A stretch of DNA of 64,000 nucleotides from Pseudomonadota bacterium (GTDB lineage: Bacteria; Pseudomonadota; Gammaproteobacteria; Ga0077536). Where the stretch lies: assembly GCA_016719885.1 (NCBI GenBank), contig JADJYF010000010.1:259764-323763 (forward strand). Reading direction: 5' to 3'. The stretch's first letter is position 1. Each line of letters starts with the position of its first letter. A program made the translations under genes and the position numbers. Under the pieces are notes generated by a model. The model saw only the letters and a program-made list of their open reading frames with translations, did no database searches and had not been told where the DNA came from. Shown here piece after piece: positions 47,096 to 57,131 of the stretch.

Positions 47096-49223
47096 CTAGT
47101 TTCTCAATATCCGCAGGCCGTTTCCAACGACGATTAAGCTCGCCCCCATGTCGGCGAAAACGGCCAGCCACAGACTCGTATAGCCGCTGAGCGTCAGGGC
47201 AAAAAACACCGCCTTGACGACAATCGCGAACGTGACGTTTTGCCACATTATCCGGTGCGTCCGTTTTGACAGACGAATGAATTCAGGTATCTTTCGTAAG
47301 TCATCAGTCATGAGTGCAACATCGGCGGTTTCGATCGCAGTATCGGTGCCTGCCGCTCCCATTGCGAAACCGATATCGGCCCGCGCCAAGGCCGGTGCGT
47401 CATTGATCCCATCCCCAACCATGCCAACGGAGCCTGTTTTGGCCAATGCCGAAACAGCGTCTAGCTTTTCTTCTGGCAGCAAATCGCCGTTTACCTCGTC
47501 AATACCTACGAGGGCCGCCACGGCTTGCGCGGTCTTGCTGTTGTCGCCCGTCAGCATGATCGCCTTTACGCCCATGGCTTTCAGCAAATCAACCGCTTCT
47601 CGACTTGAATCACGCACCGTGTCGCTCACGGCGAGAACGGCGACCGCTTCGCGCTCTGTGGCTAACACGACGGCCGTCTTAGCTTGGCGTTCGAACCCGT
47701 CAAGAACTTCTTCCAATGCCGGCGAGCAAACCCTTAATTGCTCCGCCAGACGGTGATTACCCAGATACCACATCGTATCGCCTATTCGGCCCTTTACCCC
47801 GCGTCCCGCCAGAGCCTCGAACTCCGTGACTTCCTTGCTGAATTTACCGCGGTAGCTTTTGACAATGGCACTAGCGACAGGATGTTCCGACAGTGCGTTC
47901 AGATTGGCGGATATCTCTAGCGCCTCATCGGTCGACATTCCACTGCGGATCGGAACGATGTCCGTCAGGGTTGGCGTACCGTGTGTCAGCGTTCCCGTCT
48001 TGTCCATCGCCAAGAATTTGAGTCGGTGGCCGAGCTCCAGATAGAGGCCGCCTTTTACCAGGATGCCACGCCTCGCCGCCGCCGCGAGTCCGCTCACCAC
48101 GGTCACGGGCGTGGAGATCACCAGAGCGCAGGGGCAAGCGATGACTAGCAGCACGAGCGCCGTGTAGATTGAGGCTCGCCATGGGTGCCCAAGCCCGAGC
48201 GGCAAGCCGACCGCGACAGCGATCGCCACCACGAGGACGGCGGGCGTGTAATACCGGGCGAACTGATCGACGAACCGCTGGGTGGGCGCGCGTTGCGCAT
48301 AGCCGGATTGAACAGCTTTGGCGATTCGGTCCAGCGTGGTGTCACCCTTACGGGAAGTCACTTCAACTTCGATGACACCGCGCTCGTTGAGTGATCCTGC
48401 GAAGACCAGGTCACCGATCTGCTTTTCGACCGGCAGACTTTCTCCGGTGATAGGCGCCTGATTCACGGTCGAATGACCAGCGACGATTGTTCCATCAAGT
48501 GCGACCCGCTCGCCCGGTTTGAACCGGACCCGTGCTCCCAAGGCGACCGCGTCCGCCGACACATCACGCCAGGAACCGTCATCCTGACGCACGCTTGCGG
48601 TCTCCGGCACCAGCGTCATAAGGCCCCGGAATGGCGTCTCGCGCGCGGTCCAGGCTCATCGCTTCCAGCGCCTCAGCGATGCCGAAGAGCCAGACCACCA
48701 TCGCCGCCTCTGGCCACTCGCCAATCGCAATAGCGCCGAGCACCGCGATTGACATCAATAAATTTATATTCAGCGTCCAGGTGCGAAGCGCAATCCAGCC
48801 CTTCCGAACCGTACCCCGTCCCCCCACCGCAATGGCGATGGCCGCACTCGCCACCACCCAAGGTGAAGTCTCGTTCTGTAAGACATACGCAAACCCCTCT
48901 GCTATCAAGGCGAATACCCCAGCAATCGCCAGAGGAAGAACGACGCTGCGTCACGAGGAGACACTCGTAACGGTGCTCGCTGCCGCCTGACGTCCGTCGT
49001 CTTGTGCCAAGATGACCGGCTCCATGCCCAATTTTCGGATGGTTTGTATGATGGCCTCATCCCCGGACAAGGAATGCTTTAACGATAGACGGCGTTCCAG
49101 CAAATCGAATTCGAGGGTAAGTATTCCAGGCATTCCCTCGAATTCTTTGCGCAAGAGCTTCGATTCCGTCGGGCAATCCAGCGCATCTATTCGAAGAACA
49201 GTCGTCGTCGAATCATTCATCAT
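47096..49223 (-). pseudogene. cadA: P1B-type Zn/Cd/Pb-exporting ATPase, split by a stop and a frameshift
   Basis: A metal-exporting P-type ATPase in three pieces. The N-terminal HMA domain (ATG 49223) has the metal motif DCPTES in place of the usual GMDCxxC and ends at an in-frame TGA (48951-48953). The same frame continues with two to three membrane helices (LPLAIAGVFALIAEGFAYVL, INLLMSIAVLGAIAIGEWPEAAMVVWLF). A one-base insertion near 48623-48629 then shifts into the main body. That body contains GESLPVEK, the CPC motif VIACPCALVIS, the phosphorylation site DKTGTLTHG, SEHPVA, MLTGDN and GDGINDAPALA. The order fits the CadA/ZntA class. As written it makes no full ATPase. The exact metal cannot be inferred. 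Confidence 0.9.
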
Positions 49224-49247
49224 GTCACTCCGACAAAAGCGAATATT

Positions 49248-49746
49248 TCAATTCGCGCGCGGCTCTTCAATCGATATTCGCAAACTATCGCCTTCCAACG
49301 GTTCAATATCTAGTTCAGCGTCAAATTGGGGCATCTGCGCCCCGTGCCTATGCACCTCATGCGGTCCGAGCGAAATATTGCGCACAGCTCCTGACCTGTC
49401 CTCGGGAGTCCAAGAATTCAATTCTCAATGACTGGGGTGTCATCTTTACTGCACCTCTACCACTGCGATTGTCCACTTGGATGGAACCAGAAATCGCGGT
49501 TCCGCCTTTAACTGAATGCGCTTCAACATCCGTGAGGATCCCGATGGCCGAATTCGACCCCTCAACGACGACTCGAATATTCGAACTCAGCGACGAAGGC
49601 TCGGAAACGACGACTGCGTGAGCGGAAGGAGAAAGGAGTGTCGCAATCAAGAGGCCAACATAAGCCACCCGGGAACCACGGGCTTGCAATCCAAGATCCC
49701 CAACGCGACGTGTTCCGTGGACAATTACACTGCTATTTGAGTTCAT
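49248..49746 (-). pseudogene. Small secreted protein of unknown function, frameshifted
   Basis: From the ATG at 49746 a signal-like segment (about residues 28-45, AYVGLLIATLLSPSAHA) leads into a beta-rich protein (NIRVVVEGSNSAIGILTDVEAHSV, SGSIQVDNRSG). The printed frame ends after 129 residues. One base shift near 49391-49408 opens a coherent tail of about 45 residues (RNISLGPHEVHRHGAQMPQ, DIEPLEGDSLRISI) ending at 49248. The likely full protein is about 165 residues. I do not recognise the family. Its place between cadA and czcA suggests a metal-linked periplasmic role. Confidence 0.6.
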
Positions 49747-50005
49747 GATGTACGCTCCGCTTTTAAGCTAAGGAATCTCTGATTTAGTCGTCTGTCTGTA
49801 GTACGAGATCGATCATTGATAGTGAAAATCGCGAAATCGGGCATGTTTAGAGCCCTCCTCACCAGTCATCGCACCCTGTTGGGCGCCCGAGTAGTGCAAT
49901 GCGCAGATCTCGCCTACTAGAGCCGCAACAGCTGGTGCCTAACATTCATCCCCATCACTGCGCAAGTGGGCCGGGTAAAACAAGTACAATTTCAATTTGT
50001 TGGCT

Positions 50006-53000
50006 TCAGCCCAACGGGGCAACTTCCGGCTGTCTGCCGCGCTCGACGCCAGGGCGTGTGAACGCCCGATACAGCGCCGGTAGCACCAGTAGCGTGAGCA
50101 AGGTGGAGGACAGGATCCCACCGATAACGACTGTTGCCAGTGGCCGCTGTACCTCGGCGCCGGTACCGGTCGCAATCGCCATCGGTACGAAACCGAGAGA
50201 GGCGACCAGCGCGGTCATCAGCACGGGCCGCAGGCGGGCCAAGGCGCCTTAGCTCACGGCCTCATCGACGCTGCGTCCGTCTTCCAGCAACGAGCGGATA
50301 AAGGCCAGCATGACCAGTCCGTTCAGCACCGCGACGCCGGACAATGCGATGAAACCAACGGCTGCCGAGATCGACAGCGGAATATCGCGCAGCCAGAGTG
50401 CGATTACGCCACCGGTCAGCGCGAATGGTATCCCGGTGAAAACCAGCAGCCCGTCCTTGACGTTATTGAACATCGCGAACAGCAGTGTGAAGACTAGCAG
50501 CAAGGCGACCGGCACGACGATGCGCAGTCGCGCGCTCGCTGACTGCAGCTGCTCGAACGTGCCTCCCCAGGTAATCCAATAGCCCGTGGGATTGCCACCC
50601 CATCGGCAATACTGCTGGTTGCAGCACCGACGAAAGAGCCGATGTCACGACCGCGCACGTTCGCCGTCACGACGACGCGCCGTTTGCCGTTCTCGCGGCT
50701 GATCTGATTGGGCCCGGGCGCGATATCCAGCGACGCGACATCATCCAGCCGTATGAACGCGGGCGGCATGCCGGTCTCCCCACCGCGGGTCAGTCGTATC
50801 GGCAAACGACGGACCGCATCGAGATCCGTGCGCACGTCGGCCGCCAGACGGACCACGATGGGGAATCGCCGATCACCATCGAACATTACGCCGGCTTCGC
50901 GACCACCGAGCGCAATCGCGACCGCATCCTGCACGTCGGCGATATTCAAGCCCAGGCGCGAGACGCGCGCGCGGTCGATATTGACGGTCAGCATTGGCAG
51001 TCCGGTAGTCTGTTCAACTTTGACATCGGCCGCGCCCGGGATCTGCTCAATCACTTCAGCGATCTCGCCAGCTGTCGCATTCATCACGTCCATGTCGTCA
51101 CCGAATACCTTGATCGCGACATCGCTGCGCACACCGGAGATCAGTTCGTTGAAACGCATCTGGATCGGCTGTGTGAACTCGTAGTTGTTGCCCGGTATGC
51201 GCAGCACGCGTTCCTGCAGTGCAGCCAGCAGATCCTCGCGCGTGCGACTCGGGTCAGGCCATTCCGCGCGTGGTTTCAGCATCACGAAGTTGTCGGCGAC
51301 ATTGGGCGGCATCGGATCGGTCGCTATTTCAGCGGTGCCCAATTTGGCAAATACGCGTTGCACTTCCGGGAATGACTTGATCGCAGTTTCAAGTTCGGTC
51401 TGCATGGCCAGTGCCTGCGTCAGGCTGGTTCCCGGTATGCGCAATGCGTAACGCAATATCACCTTCGTTCAAGTTGGGGACGAATTCGCTGCCCAGGCGC
51501 GTTGTCACCAGCGCACTCAGCGCGACGACACAGCCGGCGGCTGTGAACGTCGGGACTTTATTGCGTAATGAGTACGCGAGTAGCGGTCGATAGGTCGCGA
51601 TAGCGGGCGCATCACGATGTTATCCTTCTCGACGACGTCGCCGCGCACAAACAGCGCGACCGCCGCAGGTACGAAAGTGACCGAAAGGATCATTGCACCA
51701 AGCAGCGCAGCGACGACGGTAAATGCCATCGGGTGGAACATTTTTCCTTCGACGCCGCTGAGCGCAAATATAGGCAAGTAAACGACCATGATGATCAATT
51801 GCCCGGAAGATCAGCGGCCGACGAGCTTCGCGTGCAGCCGCGAAGACTTCCGCTAGACGCTCGGTCTGGGTCAAGGGTCGCGCCGAGAGAGTACGCGCGT
51901 GGGCGAGGCGCCGGATACAGTTCTCGACGATGACGACCGCGCCGTCGATGATGATGCCGAAGTCGAGTGCACCAAGACTCATCAGATTCGCGCTGACCTT
52001 GTTTGAAACCATGCCGGCGAACGTGAACAGCATGGCGAGCGGGATCACGGCTGCGGTGATCAATGCTGCGCGAATGTTGCCGAGAAAAATGAACAGAACC
52101 ACGATGACCAGCAGGGCGCCTTCGATAAGGTTCTTGCGCACTGTGGCAATGGCTTTATCGACGAGAATGGTGCGATCGTAGACCGTCTTGGCACGCACTC
52201 CCTGCGGCAAGCTCTGATTGACTTCCTTCAAGCGCGCATCGACTGCCCGCGAGACCGTGCGGCTGTTCTCGCCGATCAGCATGAACACCGTGCCGAGCAC
52301 GACTTCAGCACCATTCTCAGTCGCGGCGCCGGTACGCAGGCCTTTGCCGAGGCCGACGGTGGCAACGTCGCGCACGTATACCGGAATGCCATCGCTCTCC
52401 GACAAGACAATGCTCTCAAGGTCGGCAATCGTTGCGACCTGACCGGGTGCGCGGATCAGGTATTGTTCACCGCGCTTCTCGATATAACCGGCGCCGACAT
52501 TGGCGTTATTGCGCTCGAGGGCTTCGATCAGGTCATTCATCGACAGCCCGTAAGCGACGAGCTTCTCCGCTGCCGGTGCGATCTCATATTCCTTGACGTA
52601 GCCACCGATGGTGTTGATTTCAGTGACACCAGGAACGTTGCGCAGTTGCGGTTTGATTATCCAGTCCTGGATTTCGCGCAGGTCCATCGGTGTATAGGCG
52701 GTGCCATCTGCCTTGCGCGCGTCGGGTTCAGATTCGACGGTCCACATGTAGATCTCGCCAAGACCTGTCGCTATCGGCCCGAGATTGGGCTGGAGTCCGT
52801 CTGGCAGCCGTGCCTGTGCCTCGCGAATCCGTTCGTTGACGAGTTGACGGGCGAAGTAGATATCCGTGCCATCCTCGAAGATCACGGTCACCTGCGACAA
52901 CCCGTAGCGCGACAGTGAGCGTGTCTCTTTGAGCCGTGGCAGCCCGGCCATGACGGTTTCGATCGGGAACGTCACCCTTTGTTCAGATTCGAGCGGTGAA

Positions 53001-53167
53001 TAGCCAGTGGCCTCGGTATTGATCTGGACCTGCACGTTGGTGATGTCCGGTACCGCATCTATCGGGAGATTCTGGTAGCTCAGCACACCCAACGCTGCCA
53101 TGCCGAGGCAGGCCAGCATGACCAGCCAGCGTTGGTCGATCGAAAAGCGTAATAGACTTTCAAACAT
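50006..53167 (-). pseudogene. czcA: CzcA-like heavy-metal RND efflux pump, multiply frameshifted
   Basis: CzcA is the inner-membrane RND transporter of cobalt-zinc-cadmium efflux systems. The pieces together span about 1,050 codons, the normal size. From MFESLLRFSIDQRW (ATG 53167) the N-terminal porter domain and membrane helices (GALDFGIIIDGAVVIVENC carries the conserved helix 4 acidic residues) are readable. Breaks then occur near 51802-51806 (one extra base), 51606-51612 (one missing), 51441-51452, 50588-50590 (one missing), and at an in-frame TAA at 50249-50251. The last frame ends ALARLRPVLMTALVASLGF to the stop at 50006. No regulator (czcRS) is nearby. It cannot make a full pump as written. 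Confidence 0.9.
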
Positions 53168-53214
53168 GTAGGAATGCTCCTCCACCAAGCGCGTGACGAT
53201 ATTCGAACGACACT

Positions 53215-54719
53215 TCAGTGGTCATGGCTGGCTCGGATTTTTCGATGTCGGCCTTGATCAGAAAGCCGTTGGTCGCCGCGTAGCTCTCGCCAGGAGTAGC
53301 CCGTCCAGGATCTCCACTGTCGTTGCATCGCCACGACCGAGCGTTACCGGGCGCGCTTCGAAAGCATCGCCATAGCGGCCGAAAACTACTGTCCAATCGC
53401 GGAATGTCTGCAGAGCTTCGCGTTCCACGGCCAACGGCACATTGAGACGCTCGCTGACGATGGTTATCTGGACGGGCAGCCCGGGTCGCCAGCGACCATC
53501 CTCGTTGTCGAGGACGATGCGGGCGGCAGCGGTGCGGTTATCTTCGCTGATGATGGGACTGACGTACTCGACGGTACCGGTAACTGGTTCGCCCTTGTCG
53601 CCAGCCCGTACGCTCGCTATCAGTCCGGCGCGCACGCTCGCCAAATCGCGGGACGAGACGGTCGCCGCTATCCACACGGTCGAGAGGTCGGCGATGACGA
53701 AGGCTGTGGCATCCCCGCCGACGGCTTCGCCCTGCGAGATATGCCTCTCTCGATGATCGTCCCACTAAATGGCGCACGCAGTTCGAAGCTCGCCAGATCT
53801 CCGGTGTCAGCGCTCGATATACCCAACGCCGACAATTGCTGTTCGAGTCCCGCAACTTCGATATCAGCCTCCTGTACGCCGTTGCGTGCCTGGATCAGAT
53901 CCTGCTCTGCAGAGATCTGCGCGTCCCACAGTTGCTGCTCGCGCGCCACAACGGTGCGAGCCAGATCGCGACGTTTACGGGCACTCAGTAAAGCACTGCG
54001 TTGCTGCGCCAGCGTCTGGCTTGAGAGAATCGCCAGTAGCTGGCCGGCGGCGGCGACGCGGTCGCCGGTACGTGCAACGACGGTTCGCGCGATCCCCGCG
54101 ATGGGTGGCACAACGTGCGCCAATCGCTCCTCGTTCAGAGTCACTTCCCCGAGCAACTCACTGGTGATGGCGATACTCCCCGGACCTGCTTTGGCGAGTC
54201 GAATGCCACTGCGTTCGAGCAGATCTGTCGATATGCTGACGCGTCCTTCGGCCTGGGCGTAGGTGTACGTGTAGCGTTTGCCATCGTGTGCAAGACATTG
54301 ATGGTGACGTCGAAGGAGTGCGGTTCGACGATTTCTGCGTTGCCACGCAAGTAGTCACCGACGACATCGAAGGTGATGCGCTGCGGATCACGACCGAGCC
54401 GCCTCAATTCAACTACCAATTCGACGCCGGTTGGCGACAGCGGCTTGCCCTCATCGTACAGGTATGCGCGGAACTCGGGTGGTATGCCGTCCTCGGCAAT
54501 CGCCAGTTCGACTGTGAAGGAGCCGGTTGTGAACACGCGCCCCCCATGGCGGGGGGCGACACTGTCTTCGGCTTGCTCTGGTTCTTCAGATCCAAGCTCC
54601 GAAGCCCCGTGTCCCTGCTCATCCGTGGCTGGCGAATCCGGCGCACTGAGGACAACCCAGCCCGCTGCCAAGGTGCCCACGATGAGTGCCACTACCGCGA
54701 TCGTCTGCTTAGAGTTCAT
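53215..54719 (-). pseudogene. czcB: CzcB-like membrane-fusion protein, multiply frameshifted
   Basis: CzcB is the periplasmic adaptor joining CzcA and CzcC. The likely start is ATG 54719 (MNSKQTIAVVALIVGTLAAGW, an N-terminal anchor) with GGAGAG upstream. Frame breaks lie near 54290 (after TINVLH, resuming DGKRYTYTYAQAEGR), near 53741 (after TIIER, resuming HISQGEAVGGDA), near 53300 and near 53228. The restored protein ends EKSEP-x-HDH at a TGA (53215-53217), the histidine-rich end typical of CzcB. It includes the lipoyl-like and helical hairpin region (LAQQRSALLSARKRRDLART). Start and end are inferred from frame restoration. Confidence 0.85.
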
Positions 54720-54730
54720 TGCTCTCTCCA

Positions 54731-55994
54731 TCATGTTTTTCGACTGCGATGGCAGTGATGCCGCCCACGCGCGTTCGATGTCGGCATAGGCACTATGGGC
54801 ATCGGCGAGCGCCCGGGCATACTGCGTGCGGGCGGTGAACAGTATTTTCTGTGCGTCGAGAACGTCGATGATGCCGAAGCGCCCTAATTCGAATGCTTTG
54901 CTAGTCGCATCCAGTGCAAGCTGAGCGGCCGGAAGAATGTTGTCGTGGATGGCGGCGACTGCAAGTCGACGTCCTCGATATTGGGCATAGGCTTCGCCAA
55001 TATCGCGCTGCAAGCGCGTGCGCAATGCACGTTCACGGTCCACCGCCTGGTCGCGCGTAGCAATCGCTGCAGCGAGATTGCCTTGGTTACGATCGAAGAT
55101 CGGCAACGGCATCGAAAGCGTGACAACAGCTGCATTGCTACCATCTTCGGCGAGGCGCCGTGCGCCACCGCCGATGGTCAGGTTACCGATGCGGCGGCTG
55201 CGCTCAACGCCGATGCCGGCCTCGCCACGTTCGATATCGCGACGCGCCTGCAGCATTTGCGGCGCCTGCTCGACAGCCTGAAAAAGCTCCGCCTGCTCAG
55301 GCAGGGTCGGAAGGGACTCGAGCACACCCGCAAGCGGCGCCAAGTCGTCGGTTTCGCCCCACAATGCATAAAGGCGTTTGCGCGCCGTGGCGAGCTGTGT
55401 CTCGGCCTCGATAAGATCGAGCTCCGCATTCGACACCGCTATTTGTGCGCGACTGAGTGCTACCGGTGCCAGGCGTCCGGCCTTGATCTGCCGGCCCGCG
55501 GCATTTGCCGCACGTGTCGCTAGCGCTACGGAGGCCGCGCCCAGGCGAGTCTGTTCCTGCGCGGCGAGCGCGCTGAAAAAGGTCTGTCTGACGGTCGCTC
55601 GCACATTGGCACGTTCCGCAGCGGCAGCGACGGTTGCCACCTCACGGCCAAGTGCGGCGTAGCTCATGCGCGCCTTGCGCTTGCCGCCCAGTTCGATTTC
55701 CTGAGACAGCGCAAGTGTCGATTCTCGCTGAGGCTGGCCCAGCCAATCGCCAGTAAAACTCAAATCGGGGTTTGGTCGCGCTTGCGCCTGCAACTCGGTA
55801 CCGGCGGCAATCTCGATCTGACGGCTAGCCACCGCCAATTCTGGATTGACGCCGTCGGCGAGCGTGAGCGCGGCCTCGAACGTCAACGCAACTTTGCGCT
55901 CGGAGGTGCTTTCCGGCGCCGGTACCGTATCGGCGGCGCGTCCCGGCAAGGACGCAATAAGTGTCAGCAAACACAATATGGATGACCTGATCAT
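54731..55994 (-). CDS. czcC: CzcC-like outer-membrane efflux channel, stop codon lost by frame change
   Basis: CzcC is the TolC-family outer-membrane channel of the Czc system. From ATG 55994 there is a signal peptide (about 1-19, ending PGRAAD) and two OEP repeats (ALTLADGVNPELAVASRQIEI; EQAPQMLQARRDIERGEAGIGVERSRRI). The reading frame runs straight on into czcB. A TGA at 54731-54733 would end it as PSQSKT if the T5 run at 54736-54740 (plus strand) were one base shorter, so the printed fusion is probably a one-base artefact or mutation. All else is intact, about 420 residues. Confidence 0.85.
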
Positions 55995-56105
55995 CAGGTG
56001 GTTCCCTGTTGGTTGAGGGGGATCCGCCGTGAAGATTGAGGCAGTCACAACCGTCAGCGACGATTGTGGTTCCGGCCGTGGACGGCCGGTCCTGCGATCT
56101 ACACG

Positions 56106-56452
56106 TTACGCGTGATGCGTAACGTGCCAGTCAGGTCGTTCGATGGTTTCGGGAGCCAGAAAGTCGCGCACGTCATCGTGCGCCGAAGAGAAGAGACACA
56201 CGCTGCTGTTGCCAGACAAAACCGGCTGCGGCGCCGGTGCCAAGAGACGGTCAGATGACAACAATGGAATTCATCAATGTCGTTTGCGCCGGCATCACTA
56301 CCGTGCACTGTGTCGATATGTCCATGCGTGGAAATGGAAGTGCCGTCGATTCCAGCGCCGGAGTCGTGATTCGTCATCTCGCCCAGCATCGCCAGGGTGC
56401 CCTGCAAAGGGAGCATGAGGATAAGCATCACGATAAGTGCGCGCTGTAGCAT
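56106..56452 (-). pseudogene. czcI: CzcI-like small secreted metal-response protein, frameshifted
   Basis: A short gene upstream of czcC, as in czcICBA clusters of Cupriavidus. From MLQRALIVMLILMLPLQGTLA (ATG 56452; an ATG at 56470 is also possible) it has a signal-like segment, then a histidine and cysteine-rich part (STHGHIDTVHGSD, FHCCHLTVSWH). A frame shift near 56190-56225 opens the expected end FSSAHDDVRDFLAPETIERP, stop TAA at 56106-56108. The function of CzcI is a suspected modulator of the Czc system; I rely on position and composition, not on a known domain. Confidence 0.65.
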
Positions 56453-56565
56453 GGGAGCAGTATCGGCCAAGCACGTCTAAACTTCAACCCCACTGCGGCA
56501 TTAGGACTTGTGCCGATGATGAGCGTGGACGACCCGCTGGTTAGGGTTCATTAGAAGATAAGTGT

Positions 56566-57123
56566 CGCGTGCGCCAGCCCGGTGGCTGGCGGCGAAGGAA
56601 GATAGAAGAAGATCCGGCGCTGTTAGGCGCGTTGGAGTCCCTGGTCGAGCCGAGCACGCAAGGCGATGCGGAGTCGGCGTTGCGCTGGACATGCGAGTGT
56701 CTTCGTGTGCTTGCGGAGGAGTTGGTGCGTAACGGTCACTAGGTCAGCTATCGGACGGAGGGTCGGCTGCTGAAGTATCTGGATTACCGCCTTCAAGCGA
56801 ACCGCAAGACGCTGGAAGGGGCGCAGCACGCCGATCGGGATGCGCAGTTTGATCACATCAACGCGCAGATCAAGAAGCAGTTCAAAGGTGACAATCCAGC
56901 CATCTCAGTGGATACGAAGAAGAAAGAGCTGGTTGGGCCTAAAAATACGGTGGTCGCGAATATCGACCGATAGGCAAACCGGAGAAAGTAGACGTCGACG
57001 ACTTCATGGGCGAGTTGGGTCCGATGAGTCCGCATGGTGTCTATGATCTGCAAGACAAGTCGGGCTAGGTGAGCGTTGGGATCAGCGCTGATATTTCGGA
57101 ACTCGTGGTAGTAACTGGCTCAC
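56566..57123 (+). pseudogene. ISAzo13-family transposase remnant
   Basis: The plus strand reads as an internal part of an ISAzo13-type transposase: GRRR-like start, EEDPALLGALESLVEPSTQG, ALRWTCE, RLQANRKTLEGAQHADRDAQF and PAISVDTKKKELVG. After a frame change it continues GKPEKVDVDDFMGELG and GVYDLQDKSG. There are in-frame stops (TAG after VRNGH, TAG after DKSG) and a one-base shift near 56940. Both ends are missing: the right end is cut at the IS256 insertion, and I cannot find the rest on the other side. A dead fragment. Confidence 0.75.
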
Positions 57124-57131
57124 TTTTCGGC
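57124..57131 (+). repeat. Left target-site duplication of the IS256 element
   Basis: TTTTCGGC is found exactly outside both ends of the IS element (57124-57131 and 58485-58492). Eight-base duplications are typical of IS256-family transposition, so this copy probably moved here intact and fairly recently. Confidence 0.85.

Noticed and set aside
49750..49840. Possible end of an insertion sequence (AAGGAATCTCTGATTTAG) beside czcA
   Set aside because: The sequence vaguely resembles IS5-type ends, but I found no matching opposite end, target duplication or transposase; not enough to list.
54141..56048. A natural CzcC-CzcB fusion protein
   Set aside because: An outer-membrane channel and a periplasmic adaptor would not work as one chain, and one base in a T5 run explains the lost stop.
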